From Polynucleobacter paludilacus (GTDB lineage: Bacteria; Pseudomonadota; Gammaproteobacteria; Burkholderiales; Burkholderiaceae): 64,000 nucleotides of DNA. Position 1 is the first letter of the stretch, and every line of letters begins with the position of its first letter. This document shows, piece after piece, positions 1-7,599 of the stretch. The notes under the pieces were generated by a model that saw nothing but the letters and a program-made list of their open reading frames with translations, made no database searches and was not told where the DNA came from. The position numbers and the translations under genes are program-made. Where the stretch lies: the NCBI RefSeq assembly GCF_018687595.1, contig NZ_CP061298.1:1178001-1242000 (forward strand). The letters run 5' to 3'.

Positions 1-106
1 CCCCTAGCGCAGGTGGCACAGTGCGGTTAGAACAAATTGAGAGTCCTTACTGGGCAGCGCGATTTACAGAGGCAAGAAGGTTCAGCTTCTCGGTACAGCA
101 CACGAA
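1..106. other. Short unassigned edge segment
   Basis: This is the stretch downstream of dnaB up to the window edge. I find no convincing gene start, tRNA or terminator in it. The small open frames that cross into dnaB from the plus strand look like shadows of dnaB. Confidence 0.4.
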
Positions 107-2611
107 TTAAAACGGCTCGTAGCCACCAGAGGAATAACCAATGGATCCTAATGCCAAGTTATCGAACTTGGTATACGGACCTTGCCAGCTCAGGCGGATT
201 GTCCCAATTGGACCATTACGCTGTTTGCCGATAATGATCTCTGCCATACCTTTATCTGTGGTGGTATCCGGGTGATAAACCTCATCACGATAAATAAACA
301 TGATCAAGTCAGCATCTTGCTCGATCGCTCCAGACTCTCGCAAGTCAGACATGATGGGGCGTTTATTAGGGCGTTGCTCAAGACCACGATTTAACTGTGA
401 CAGAGCAACTACAGGGCATTGCAATTCTTTTGCAAGCGACTTTAGTGAGCGGGAGATCTCAGAAATTTCAGTAGCTCGGTTTTCAGAACTGGAGCCACCA
501 CTACCACTCATCAGTTGCAAATAGTCAATCACAACTAAACCCAGGGTGCCACCAAAGTTTCGGGCAATCCGTCTAGCGCGTGCACGAAGCTCGAGACTTG
601 ATAACGAGCCCGTTTCATCAATCAGAATTTGGGTATTACTGAGACGGGCAATGGCATCTGTCACACGTGGCCACTCATCATCTTGCAACTTGCCGGTACG
701 CATCCGGCTTTGGTCTACCTTACCTACTGAGCCAAGTAAACGAGAGGCCAATTGCTCACCCGACATCTCCATTGAGAAGACTACGACTGGTAAACCTTCA
801 GAGAGGGCTACGTTCTCGGCGATATTAAGAGCAAACGCGGTGTTATGGGTAACGACATAATCATTCGTTACATAGGTTCTTTGAGGATGACTCACTGAAA
901 TACATTGCGCCTCAGACATTCTGGAGGGAACAATGCTTGTAAATGAAAGTCTGCGCTGACGATCCCAGCTTGCTCTTAATCTTTCCTTCTTTTCGGGCAA
1001 AGTGAAAGCTTCAAAGCCAGGGCCAAAGCTCATATTTAAAACATAACTTAGACGACCTTGCTTCTTTTCACCCTTGTAGGTATAGCTTGTCTGCTTATGG
1101 GCTATTGTGCAAAAGCCACCTAGAGATCTAGCTAAAGTTGCAACATCCTCAGATAGTTGTTTGCTTGCTGTACAGAAGCGAATAGAACCCCACTTCTCAA
1201 TCCAGCCATCGGTATCCATCAAACCCTGGAACAATGCAAGACGAGAATTTTTATTCGCCTCTAGATAAGTTGCTGGAATGTATTTATCAAAACTTCTGCT
1301 GCCAAGAACACCGATATCCTGCAATGCAGGCCTGAAATAATTAGTTGGAACTGCTTGACGTGCGCCATTGGCTGCGATTCTGGCTTTAGAGACTATTCTC
1401 CAGTCGTATGCATTAGCGTGCACCAACTCCATCTCATAGTTCGCAAGTAAATTCATACGCTCTACCATCTCTGGAGATTTGGTAGAGAATGAAATGCTGC
1501 TATGAGATAGAGCCAAAGTTCCATCGCCAAGCAATGCACCCAATACCCATGGATGAATTGGCAATGCATTCGAATGGCCAAAATCACCTGATACAGGGTC
1601 AATCCATAGTCTGTTCTTATATCGAACACACTGCAGCATTTCCATTAAACGAGCTGTATTGATAACGCGCGGCTCAGACCAATCGCGGTACATCACACGC
1701 CATAGGTGCTCATCGCAACACTCTGCTTGACGACCATCTGAAAAAGTGACTTTGTATATCTGCTTGAGGCCTTGTGGGTAAATGCCAGTCACCATTGAAT
1801 GCTGACCATCCACCGAAGCGAGGCGATCGCCAAAACGCAAATCACCCATCAACTTCCAACCATCAACCGTTTTGATCTTTGCGTCTAAAGGTTGCGCCTT
1901 GCCCATAGAGGGTCTACCGGCCACAATCACCAAGTCACCTTTTTGTAAGCCACTCGTTTGTTTGTCTAGATCAATAAAGCCTGTAGCAATACCAGTGATA
2001 TCGCTACCACCTTGACGGTTATATAACTCGTCGATGCGTGCAACAACAGATTTCAGCAAGGGCTCAATCTCGAGCCAATCGTTTTTACGATTGCCTTCTT
2101 CGCCGATCTGCAAAATGCGTGACTCTGCTTCATCCAGCAAAGTTCTCACCGATCGTCCTTCAGGCACAAAAGCCGAATTCACAATCGCATCGGAGACTTC
2201 GATTAAGCGTCGCAGAATACTGCGATCACGTACGATATCAGCGTAACCCTTGATATTGGCCGAGCTTGGAGTGTTCTGCGCCAGAGAATTCAGGTAATCA
2301 ATACCCACCAGATCGCCGCCCTGTTCCGCCTTCACAGCATCGTGCACAGTAATTACATCAGCCGGTTGATTCTCACCAATAAGTCGTGCCAGCACCTTGA
2401 ATACCAAGGCATGCTCACGACGGTAGAAATCTTTATCTGTTAATACGCCACCTAAGCGGTCCCAGGCGGTGTTATCGAGCAGTAGACCGCCGAGCAATGA
2501 TTGCTCGGCTTCTACAGAGTGAGGCGGGACTTTTAAAGCCTGCAGGACTGAGTCCCCAGAACCCGTCATGCCAGGATTCAGCGTAACGGAACGTGAGCGG
2601 GATTCAGCCAT
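107..2611 (-). CDS. dnaB: Replicative DNA helicase DnaB containing an intein
   Basis: Hexameric ATP-driven helicase of the replication fork, which unwinds DNA and recruits primase. The frame codes for 834 residues, but 239-590 are an intein, so the spliced protein would be 482 residues, close to the usual 470 or so. Residues 30-130 are the N-terminal DnaB domain. The RecA-like core has its Walker A motif (GRPSMGK, 232-238) split from its Thr (591) by the intein. Walker B is around VVIDYLQL (693-700), and the DLRESGAIEQDAD motif is at 756-768. It starts at an ATG 24 nt after rplI, as the last gene of the rpsF operon. Without splicing the ATP site is broken, so activity must depend on intein removal. 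Confidence 0.97.
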   Translation of the reverse strand: MAESRSRSVTLNPGMTGSGDSVLQALKVPPHSVEAEQSLLGGLLLDNTAWDRLGGVLTDKDFYRREHALVFKVLARLIGENQPADVITVHDAVKAEQGGDLVGIDYLNSLAQNTPSSANIKGYADIVRDRSILRRLIEVSDAIVNSAFVPEGRSVRTLLDEAESRILQIGEEGNRKNDWLEIEPLLKSVVARIDELYNRQGGSDITGIATGFIDLDKQTSGLQKGDLVIVAGRPSMGKAQPLDAKIKTVDGWKLMGDLRFGDRLASVDGQHSMVTGIYPQGLKQIYKVTFSDGRQAECCDEHLWRVMYRDWSEPRVINTARLMEMLQCVRYKNRLWIDPVSGDFGHSNALPIHPWVLGALLGDGTLALSHSSISFSTKSPEMVERMNLLANYEMELVHANAYDWRIVSKARIAANGARQAVPTNYFRPALQDIGVLGSRSFDKYIPATYLEANKNSRLALFQGLMDTDGWIEKWGSIRFCTASKQLSEDVATLARSLGGFCTIAHKQTSYTYKGEKKQGRLSYVLNMSFGPGFEAFTLPEKKERLRASWDRQRRLSFTSIVPSRMSEAQCISVSHPQRTYVTNDYVVTHNTAFALNIAENVALSEGLPVVVFSMEMSGEQLASRLLGSVGKVDQSRMRTGKLQDDEWPRVTDAIARLSNTQILIDETGSLSSLELRARARRIARNFGGTLGLVVIDYLQLMSGSGGSSSENRATEISEISRSLKSLAKELQCPVVALSQLNRGLEQRPNKRPIMSDLRESGAIEQDADLIMFIYRDEVYHPDTTTDKGMAEIIIGKQRNGPIGTIRLSWQGPYTKFDNLALGSIGYSSGGYEPF
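842..1897 (-). other. Class 3-type intein with LAGLIDADG endonuclease, in the DnaB P-loop
   Basis: In-frame protein intron covering DnaB residues 239-590 (352 aa), between GK and T of Walker A. It begins with Ala, not Cys or Ser, and ends VVTHN followed by Thr+1. It has the class 3 triad: Trp304 in block B (EHLW, with His302), Cys570 at block F position 4 (AQCISV) and Thr588 at block G position 5. His589 and Asn590 are the penultimate and terminal residues. The middle holds two LAGLIDADG-like motifs, LGALLGDGT (357-365) and FQGLMDTDG (461-469), both with the acidic residue, so the endonuclease may be active. Class 3 inteins use the block F Cys as first nucleophile. P-loop DnaB inteins of this class are known from mycobacteria and their phages. 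The boundaries come from aligning the exteins to ordinary DnaB. Confidence 0.93.
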
Positions 2612-2635
2612 GAGGCTAGTTTACAGACTGAAGAC

Positions 2636-3088
2636 TTAAGCTTGCTCGCCAATGACACGAATGGTGATATCAGCCACTACATCGGTATGAACTGCAACCG
2701 CTACAGGGTGATCACCAACCATTTTCAATGGGCCAGTAGGCATACGAATAGATGATTTTTCGATCTCAAAACCTTTAGTCTTCAAAGCATCGGCGATGTC
2801 ATGGTTAGTGACTGAGCCAAACAAACGTCCATCCACACCTGCTTTTTGACCGATTTCCAAAACAAGATCTTTCATCTTGACGCCAACTGCTTCAGCAGCA
2901 GCCAATTTCTCAGCGGCTAACTTTTCCAATTCAGCGCGACGCACTGCAAAATCAGCAATTGCTGCTTCAGTTGCACGACGGGCTTTACGTTGTGGGATCA
3001 AGAAATTGCGAGCGTAGCCATCTTTAACACGAACGACGTCGCCAAGATTGCCCAAATTGGTTACTTTTTCTAAAAGAATAATTTGCAT
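2636..3088 (-). CDS. rplI: 50S ribosomal protein bL9
   Basis: Large-subunit protein that binds 23S rRNA near the L1 stalk through its N-terminal domain. The 150 residues match the usual 149 or so. The N-terminal signature (MQIILLEKV, then [18 protein letters not shown]) is intact. A long Ala/Glu/Lys-rich connecting helix follows (about 40-75), then the C-terminal domain with [11 protein letters not shown]. It sits between rpsR (13 nt upstream) and dnaB (24 nt downstream) in the classic small ribosomal operon. Confidence 0.98.
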   Translation of the reverse strand: MQIILLEKVTNLGNLGDVVRVKDGYARNFLIPQRKARRATEAAIADFAVRRAELEKLAAEKLAAAEAVGVKMKDLVLEIGQKAGVDGRLFGSVTNHDIADALKTKGFEIEKSSIRMPTGPLKMVGDHPVAVAVHTDVVADITIRVIGEQA

Positions 3089-3101
3089 AATGGGCTCCTA
3101 A

Positions 3102-3374
3102 TTATTTCTTGTGTTGATCTGAGAAAGGTAACAGAGCCAAGAAACGAGCACGCTTGATAGCGGTGTCCAATTGACGCTGATACTTTGCTTTTGTGCCTGT
3201 CAAACGTGCAGGGGTAATCTTTGCGTTTTCAGCAATGAAGTCCTTCAAGGTATCGACATCTTTGTAGTCGATCTGCTCTACACCAGCAACTGTGAAACGG
3301 CAATAACGCTTACGCTTGAACAATGGGTTCTGAGCGGGCTTCTTTTTGAAATCGGGTTTCTTTCCAAACGCCAT
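3102..3374 (-). CDS. rpsR: 30S ribosomal protein bS18
   Basis: Small-subunit platform protein that pairs with bS6. It has 90 residues, against about 75 in E. coli, because of a Lys-rich N-terminal extension (residues 1-20). The core motif KRKRYCRF is followed by [13 protein letters not shown] and ends in the typical [13 protein letters not shown]. The gene lies 12 nt after priB. In many bacteria the S6:S18 dimer binds the leader of this operon, and a candidate site is present upstream of rpsF here. Confidence 0.98.
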   Translation of the reverse strand: MAFGKKPDFKKKPAQNPLFKRKRYCRFTVAGVEQIDYKDVDTLKDFIAENAKITPARLTGTKAKYQRQLDTAIKRARFLALLPFSDQHKK

Positions 3375-3386
3375 GATGATTCCTCT

Positions 3387-3680
3387 TTAATCTTTCAATT
3401 GAATATGGGTAATGTGGAAAACGAGTCTTTGATTACGTAGGTTCTTGGGGGCTAAAAATCCTTCAAACACTGCCTCGGCTCCTAAATCCATTTGCTCTAT
3501 ACCCTTTTGAATTGGGCCAATTGCAATGGCTTCGACACTCATCTGAATTTTCCGCGCTACTCCTACTTCGTTAGCTTCACCAGCATGTTCTAGCTGGCAA
3601 TGCATCACTGGTATTCCAGCGGGGGTAAATCGAATTGCGTCTTTAGCAACCAAGCGTGCAGTAAGGGTGAAATGATTCAA
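3387..3680 (-). CDS. priB: Primosomal replication protein N (PriB)
   Basis: Single-strand-binding OB-fold protein of replication restart, acting with PriA to reload DnaB. It has 97 residues, similar to E. coli PriB (104). The N-terminal strand LTARLVAKDAIRFTPAGIPV and the ending FHITHIQLKD fit the family. The start codon is TTG at 3678-3680: an in-frame TAG lies just upstream with no ATG or GTG between, and the next Met (residue 26) would remove the first strands. The Shine-Dalgarno is weak. Position between rpsF and rpsR is the conserved one and supports the call for a fast-diverging protein. Confidence 0.9.
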   Translation of the reverse strand: MNHFTLTARLVAKDAIRFTPAGIPVMHCQLEHAGEANEVGVARKIQMSVEAIAIGPIQKGIEQMDLGAEAVFEGFLAPKNLRNQRLVFHITHIQLKD

Positions 3681-3739
3681 CGCCGTTCCGCCACTCTATT
3701 TCGTTTCGTAGTCTCTGCTTTCCTCTTCAAATTGCTTAC

Positions 3740-4114
3740 TTAGACAGCCACTTCTGGCACATCGGTATGAGCTTGTTTGCGCGCTTCTTCACGCTGCACT
3801 TCTTTCATCATGATGGAAGGCTCTGTTTCAGCTTTCTTAGTCTTGATGATGAGGTGACGCAAAACAGCATCATTAAATTTGAACGCATGCTCAAGCTCTT
3901 CCAGAGTTTTCTGGTCGCACTCAATGTTCATGCAAACGTAATGGGCTTTAGCAAGTTTGTCGATCATGTAAGCCATCTGACGACGACCCCAATCTTCGAT
4001 ACGATGAACTTTGCCGCCGCTGGCAGCTAAGGTTGCCTTATAGCGATCAATCATCGCTGGCACTTGCTCGCTTTGGTCCGGATGGACGATAAAGACGATT
4101 TCATAATGACGCAT
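3740..4114 (-). CDS. rpsF: 30S ribosomal protein bS6
   Basis: Small-subunit protein and partner of bS18. It has 124 residues. The start [19 protein letters not shown] and the central [19 protein letters not shown] are diagnostic. The acidic and Lys-rich tail (after about residue 100) is variable in the family. First gene of the operon, with a good AGGAG Shine-Dalgarno before the ATG. The upstream leader (4115-4227) holds a hairpin that fits an S6:S18 autoregulatory site. Confidence 0.98.
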   Translation of the reverse strand: MRHYEIVFIVHPDQSEQVPAMIDRYKATLAASGGKVHRIEDWGRRQMAYMIDKLAKAHYVCMNIECDQKTLEELEHAFKFNDAVLRHLIIKTKKAETEPSIMMKEVQREEARKQAHTDVPEVAV

Positions 4115-4151
4115 CTAACACTCCTTTAGGATAAAGCCACCTGGGCGTCTT

Positions 4152-4180
4152 GCTAAGTTCGGATGGTTGTAGAACTTAGC
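4152..4180 (-). promoter_or_regulatory. Candidate S6:S18 ribosomal leader hairpin
   Basis: On the minus strand a perfect 9-bp stem (GCTAAGTTC / GAACTTAGC) encloses the 11-nt loop TACAACCATCC, so that CCG lies at the 3' side of the loop against the stem. This matches the known S6:S18-binding leader motif, in which a CCG next to a stem mimics the 16S site. It lies about 38-66 nt upstream of the rpsF ATG. The match was made by eye, without a covariance search. Confidence 0.6.
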
Positions 4181-4227
4181 GACCAGTGTGGCAAGGTAGT
4201 AACAAATTGTAGGTAAACCTAAAACTC

Positions 4228-5304
4228 TCACCTGATTTCAGGCAAGACCGCTATTCTAGCAAAAAAATCCTGCCAAGTCAGAGATTTAGCGCTCCCGCCC
4301 TGTAAATGGGCAGCATTTAAAGCCAACTGCAGTACGATCCTAGCTTTAGGGCTTGAAAGCTTGCCTGCTGCCGCAAAGCCTGGGCCGTCCTTTTCAGGAA
4401 TATTTGGATAAACCAATCCCGCACCTGTTCGAGTAGTTCGCACAATAGCAATGCCCCGCTGGGCTACTACCTCTAAAGCGGTCCTCCAAGCATCATGAAA
4501 GCCGCCCAAGCCCGAACCTGCAATGACTAAGCCCTTGACATCTGTTTTGAGCCAATGGGCAATAGATACCTCTCTGGCACCTGCATGACTGGTCAAAATT
4601 TCTACCCAGGGCCAAGCATCAGCAGCTGGAATCGGTAAATCCTCCGGAAAAGTCGCAAGGACTTCCCGAACCATCGATAGCCAGGAGGGATTCACCAGGT
4701 GCATGGGGCTTGAGGGTGAATCCTGAATGGGCGCATGAAGAGCACTACTGTGACGCTTTGCGAGATCAGCAGCTAAACAAACCTGACCTGCAAACACGCC
4801 ATAAACCCCGCCTGGGGCATTATCTAAGGGGGTAGCAGCCCAGAGAATCGCAGCCATCAGATTCTTAGGGCCATCCGCACCAGGAGCATTTGCAGGCAAC
4901 ATCGCACCAGTCAGAACAACCCGCTTACCCAAGGTTGATGCAAGCTTGCTGCAGGTGGCCTGGAGAAAGACTCCCGTCTCCTCAAGAGTGTCGGTACCAT
5001 GGGTAATGACGATTCCTGAAACTTGGGTATTGGTAAGGGACTCCCTTACTGCATTACCCAACTGGGTTAGCAGATCCTCACTCAGATTCCGACTATTGAT
5101 GTTGGCAAGCTGACGGGAGATCAGCTGGATTCCCTCCGGAAGACCCGGCTTGAGGTGGCTCAGCAGGGTGTCTACCCCCAATTGCCCAGCCTCATACTGA
5201 AGGGGATTTTCAGAGGGACTAGGAGCTAGTCCGGCAATCGTACCTCCCACTCCAAGAATCAGAATATGAGGAGAATTTGCGGTATCTGTGGTTTTTGTGC
5301 TCAT
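4228..5304 (-). CDS. Asparaginase family protein (L-asparaginase)
   Basis: Hydrolyses L-asparagine to aspartate and ammonia. It has 358 residues. The first catalytic loop is GVGGTIAG (Thr22). The second is [13 protein letters not shown] (98-111), with the Thr104-Asp105 pair and the usual neighbours ATCS and VVLTGAM. I see no signal peptide, so it is probably cytoplasmic. It is transcribed away from lexA with a 63-nt gap. A GATAAT hexamer ends five bases before its ATG and there is no clear Shine-Dalgarno, so it may also be leaderless. Substrate preference (Asn or Gln) cannot be read from sequence alone. Confidence 0.88.
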   Translation of the reverse strand: MSTKTTDTANSPHILILGVGGTIAGLAPSPSENPLQYEAGQLGVDTLLSHLKPGLPEGIQLISRQLANINSRNLSEDLLTQLGNAVRESLTNTQVSGIVITHGTDTLEETGVFLQATCSKLASTLGKRVVLTGAMLPANAPGADGPKNLMAAILWAATPLDNAPGGVYGVFAGQVCLAADLAKRHSSALHAPIQDSPSSPMHLVNPSWLSMVREVLATFPEDLPIPAADAWPWVEILTSHAGAREVSIAHWLKTDVKGLVIAGSGLGGFHDAWRTALEVVAQRGIAIVRTTRTGAGLVYPNIPEKDGPGFAAAGKLSSPKARIVLQLALNAAHLQGGSAKSLTWQDFFARIAVLPEIR

Positions 5305-5332
5305 GGTTCATTATCCCGCTTCCCAAATTCTC

Positions 5333-5366
5333 TTGAATTGTCCAAAACTGCTGTATACAATCACAG
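5333..5366 (+). promoter_or_regulatory. lexA promoter with SOS (LexA) box
   Basis: A -35 element TTGAAT (5333-5338), a 17-nt spacer and a -10 element TACAAT (5356-5361) are followed after six bases by the lexA ATG at 5368. The LexA box CTGT-N8-ACAG (5351-5366) fits the proteobacterial consensus exactly. It covers the -10 and ends one base before the start codon, so bound LexA would block its own promoter. Confidence 0.88.
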
Positions 5367-5367
5367 C

Positions 5368-6087
5368 ATGGACATAAATACAGTCGACTTCCCCGAGGAG
5401 CTAGCTGCCCTCCCCAAACTCACTCCCCGCCAAAGTGAGATCTTGGATCTCATTACCAGTGCCATTGAAGAAAGTGGCCTGCCACCGACTCGCGCGGAAA
5501 TTGCTACCCGCCTGGGCTTTGCCTCTGCCAATGCAGCGGAAGAACACTTACGCGCTTTAGCTCGCAAAGGTTATGTTGAGTTGAGTCCTGGCACATCACG
5601 CGGCATCCGCATTCCGCAACGCTTTAATCAGTCGCATAGTCAATCACGTCCACGTCAAATGTCTTTACCTTCGGGCGCACTACAACAACTGACCCTGCCA
5701 CTCATTGGTCGCGTTGCTGCTGGCTCCCCCATCATGGCGGTTGAGCATATCGAGAAGCACGTACCCATTGATCCAAGCCTATTTAGCAAAGGTGCTGATT
5801 ACTTACTCAAAGTAAAAGGCATGAGCATGCGTGATGCAGGTATTTTGGATGGAGACTACCTAGCAGTTCGTAAAACGTCCGAAGTGCGCAATGGCGATAT
5901 TGTGATTGCGCGCCTTGACGATGAAGTGACCGTTAAACGTTGGCAGCAAAAGAAAACTGCGAATGGTATGGTTATTGAACTCCAGGCAGAGAACCCAGAC
6001 TTCAAAAATATTCTGGTGGACTCTCGGCAAGCGAACTTTGCCGTTGAAGGTCAGGCAGTAGGATTGATCAGAGCTGGCGGCCTGTAA
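5368..6087 (+). CDS. lexA: SOS repressor LexA
   Basis: Transcriptional repressor of the SOS regulon, inactivated by RecA-stimulated self-cleavage. It has 239 residues, longer than the 202 of E. coli because of a linker at about 83-108. The N-terminal winged helix-turn-helix spans about 15-80 ([12 protein letters not shown], then [15 protein letters not shown]). The cleavage site is Ala118-Gly119 (GRVAAGSP). The catalytic dyad is Ser153 (KGMSMRD) and Lys190 (DEVTVKRW), 37 residues apart as in E. coli. I chose the ATG at 5368 over an upstream in-frame ATG because the SOS box and promoter lie between them. There is no Shine-Dalgarno, and the mRNA is predicted to be leaderless. Confidence 0.97.
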   Translation: MDINTVDFPEELAALPKLTPRQSEILDLITSAIEESGLPPTRAEIATRLGFASANAAEEHLRALARKGYVELSPGTSRGIRIPQRFNQSHSQSRPRQMSLPSGALQQLTLPLIGRVAAGSPIMAVEHIEKHVPIDPSLFSKGADYLLKVKGMSMRDAGILDGDYLAVRKTSEVRNGDIVIARLDDEVTVKRWQQKKTANGMVIELQAENPDFKNILVDSRQANFAVEGQAVGLIRAGGL

Positions 6088-6110
6088 GACAAGCGCCCCT
6101 TAGCAAACAA

Positions 6111-6132
6111 AAAGGCCTCGTAAGAGGCCTTT
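6111..6132. terminator. Bidirectional intrinsic terminator, lexA | lipoprotein gene
   Basis: AAAGGCCTC and GAGGCCTTT form a perfect 9-bp stem around a short loop, flanked by a T run on the plus strand and an A run that serves the minus strand. It lies between the convergent 3' ends of lexA and the lipoprotein gene. Confidence 0.9.
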
Positions 6133-6154
6133 TTTTACTACTTCCTAACTTGAA

Positions 6155-6610
6155 TTAACGCTTAGTAGGAGAAATCACATTTGCATTTTTAGGAGATGAA
6201 GTAATCACTATGATTGTCTTAGGTCCACTAAATGAGCCTTCAGAGACTTCGACCGTTGCCGTTCTATCGCCTTTAGTGAACACCAAAATACTGGTCTTTG
6301 CTTTGACTGCGCTCACAGTGTTCCAGCCAGCTTTAGGGTATTCAGACTGAAAGAAAGCATAGACGTCTATTGCCCCTTGCAAAGCGCTAATGACGGCTCG
6401 CCCAACCCATTGATCACCGCCACCAATGATGATGGACTCAGCACCAACAATTTTGGCGCCTTGTGGCAAAGGCATATCACCCAGAAGCTGAGTCTGCACT
6501 TCCTGAACTTCGGCTTGCGTGCCGCTTGGCGAGTCGCCCGATGCGCAGCCAAATAATACGGAAGCGAATAGAACCGAGGATCCGACTTTGATCATTCTAA
6601 GTGCAGTCAT
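6155..6610 (-). CDS. Uncharacterised lipoprotein
   Basis: A 151-residue protein with a lipoprotein signal peptide: a basic start, a hydrophobic stretch at about 9-20 and the lipobox LFGC (Cys22), after which the chain turns polar. The mature part has a Gly-rich segment (IIIGGGDQWVG), then VYAFFQSEYPKAGWNTVSAVKAK and TATVEVSEG. This resembles small periplasmic or outer-membrane lipoproteins seen next to tRNA and pgsA loci in related bacteria, but I cannot name a function. A second ATG six codons in (6595) could be the real start. Confidence 0.75.
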   Translation of the reverse strand: MTALRMIKVGSSVLFASVLFGCASGDSPSGTQAEVQEVQTQLLGDMPLPQGAKIVGAESIIIGGGDQWVGRAVISALQGAIDVYAFFQSEYPKAGWNTVSAVKAKTSILVFTKGDRTATVEVSEGSFSGPKTIIVITSSPKNANVISPTKR

Positions 6611-6705
6611 ATTTTTTGCTCTTTTCTCTTGTTTTGCTAGAGTGTCTAACTTACAGCAACTATAAGTATTTTAGGTGAAGCCACTATTTCGTCAAGGGAA
6701 ATAGA

Positions 6706-6779
6706 TGGAGGCGCGTGAGGGAATCGAACCCCCGTACGAAGCTTTGCAGGCTCCTGCCTAACCACTCGGCCAACGCGCC
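6706..6779 (-). tRNA. tRNA-Cys (anticodon GCA)
   Basis: A 74-nt cloverleaf on the minus strand with the CCA end encoded. The acceptor GGCGCGT pairs with ACGCGCC. The anticodon stem GGAGC/GCTTC encloses loop CTGCAAA with GCA. The T-loop GTTCGATTC is normal. It lies downstream of tRNA-Gly, the same order as glyW-cysT downstream of uvrC-pgsA in E. coli. Confidence 0.97.
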
Positions 6780-6790
6780 AAACTTGAATC

Positions 6791-6820
6791 AAAAATGGGA
6801 AGCTTTTCAGGGCTTCCCAT
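6791..6820 (-). terminator. Hairpin with T run between the two tRNA genes
   Basis: A perfect 9-bp stem (ATGGGAAGC / GCTTCCCAT, 6795-6803 with 6812-6820) is followed on the minus strand by five T residues. It lies in the 47-nt spacer between tRNA-Gly and tRNA-Cys. It may act as a partial terminator or as a processing signal. Confidence 0.6.
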
Positions 6821-6826
6821 CAAAAT

Positions 6827-6902
6827 TGGAGCGGGAAAGGAGGTTCGAACTCCCGACCTATACCTTGGCAAGGTATCGCTCTACCAGCTGAGCTATTCCC
6901 GC
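6827..6902 (-). tRNA. tRNA-Gly (anticodon GCC)
   Basis: A 76-nt cloverleaf on the minus strand with encoded CCA. The acceptor is GCGGGAA/TTCCCGC. The anticodon loop CTTGCCAAG carries GCC. The T-loop GTTCGAACC is present. It starts 73 nt after pgsA and precedes tRNA-Cys. Confidence 0.97.
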
Positions 6903-6975
6903 ATAACAGGGCAGTAGTTTAACAAACAATCGCCAAGAGAGCACTATTTCATTTCAAAGCAGATAGTCCAGAGCT

Positions 6976-7551
6976 TTAATCAGCCCTGCCACTCAATTGC
7001 GGTAAGGCTTTCTGCAGATAATAGAACATAGACCATAAGGTTAAAAAGGCGGCGATCCAAATCAGCCAAGTTCCAAGCCGAGCGCAATTGAGCCAACCAA
7101 AAAGCGTGTCATTGAGGAGTAAAAACGGAATTGCGATCAACTGTGCAGTAGTTTTGAGCTTCCCGACCATATGCACCGCCACGCTTCTGCCAGCACCTAA
7201 GAGTGCCATCCATTCACGTAGTGCTGAAATCGTAATCTCTCGTCCAATAATGACTAGGGCCACCCAGACTTGAACGCGATCCATATTCAGCAAAACCAGT
7301 AAGGCCGCAGCTACGATCAGCTTATCCGCGACGGGATCCAAGAATTGCCCGAAGGCCGACTCTTGTTTCATCTTTCTGGCTAAATAACCATCCAACCAAT
7401 CGGTTACTGCCGCCGCAACAAAAATAATCGTTGCAAAAAGATTTTGGTCGAATGGAGATAACCAAGAATTCGGTAAATAGAAAATGGCTACCAACAATGG
7501 GATAGCGGCAACGCGCAACCAGGTTAAAGCGATTGGTAGATTGAAGGGCAT
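6976..7551 (-). CDS. pgsA: CDP-diacylglycerol-glycerol-3-phosphate 3-phosphatidyltransferase
   Basis: Inner-membrane enzyme that makes phosphatidylglycerol phosphate, the first committed step to phosphatidylglycerol. It has 191 residues. The CDP-alcohol phosphotransferase motif is complete (DWLDGYLAR, then GQFLDPVADK). Several hydrophobic segments span the protein. I chose the ATG at 7551 (MPFNLPIALTWLR) over the TTG six codons upstream because it matches the usual N-terminus. It lies 48 nt after uvrC and upstream of two tRNA genes. Confidence 0.96.
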   Translation of the reverse strand: MPFNLPIALTWLRVAAIPLLVAIFYLPNSWLSPFDQNLFATIIFVAAAVTDWLDGYLARKMKQESAFGQFLDPVADKLIVAAALLVLLNMDRVQVWVALVIIGREITISALREWMALLGAGRSVAVHMVGKLKTTAQLIAIPFLLLNDTLFGWLNCARLGTWLIWIAAFLTLWSMFYYLQKALPQLSGRAD

Positions 7552-7599
7552 CGTGTAAGCATAAACCAATGCGAACTAGTAGCAGCAGGACTCCAGAAA

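Noticed and set aside
842-1897. The dnaB insertion as a frameshift, assembly chimera or pseudogene
   Set aside because: The frame is open throughout, the exteins join exactly at GK|T, and all splicing and endonuclease motifs are present.
5266-5367. Longer lexA start at 5266
   Set aside because: It would cross the asparaginase start, the lexA promoter and the SOS box, and adds 34 residues unlike LexA.
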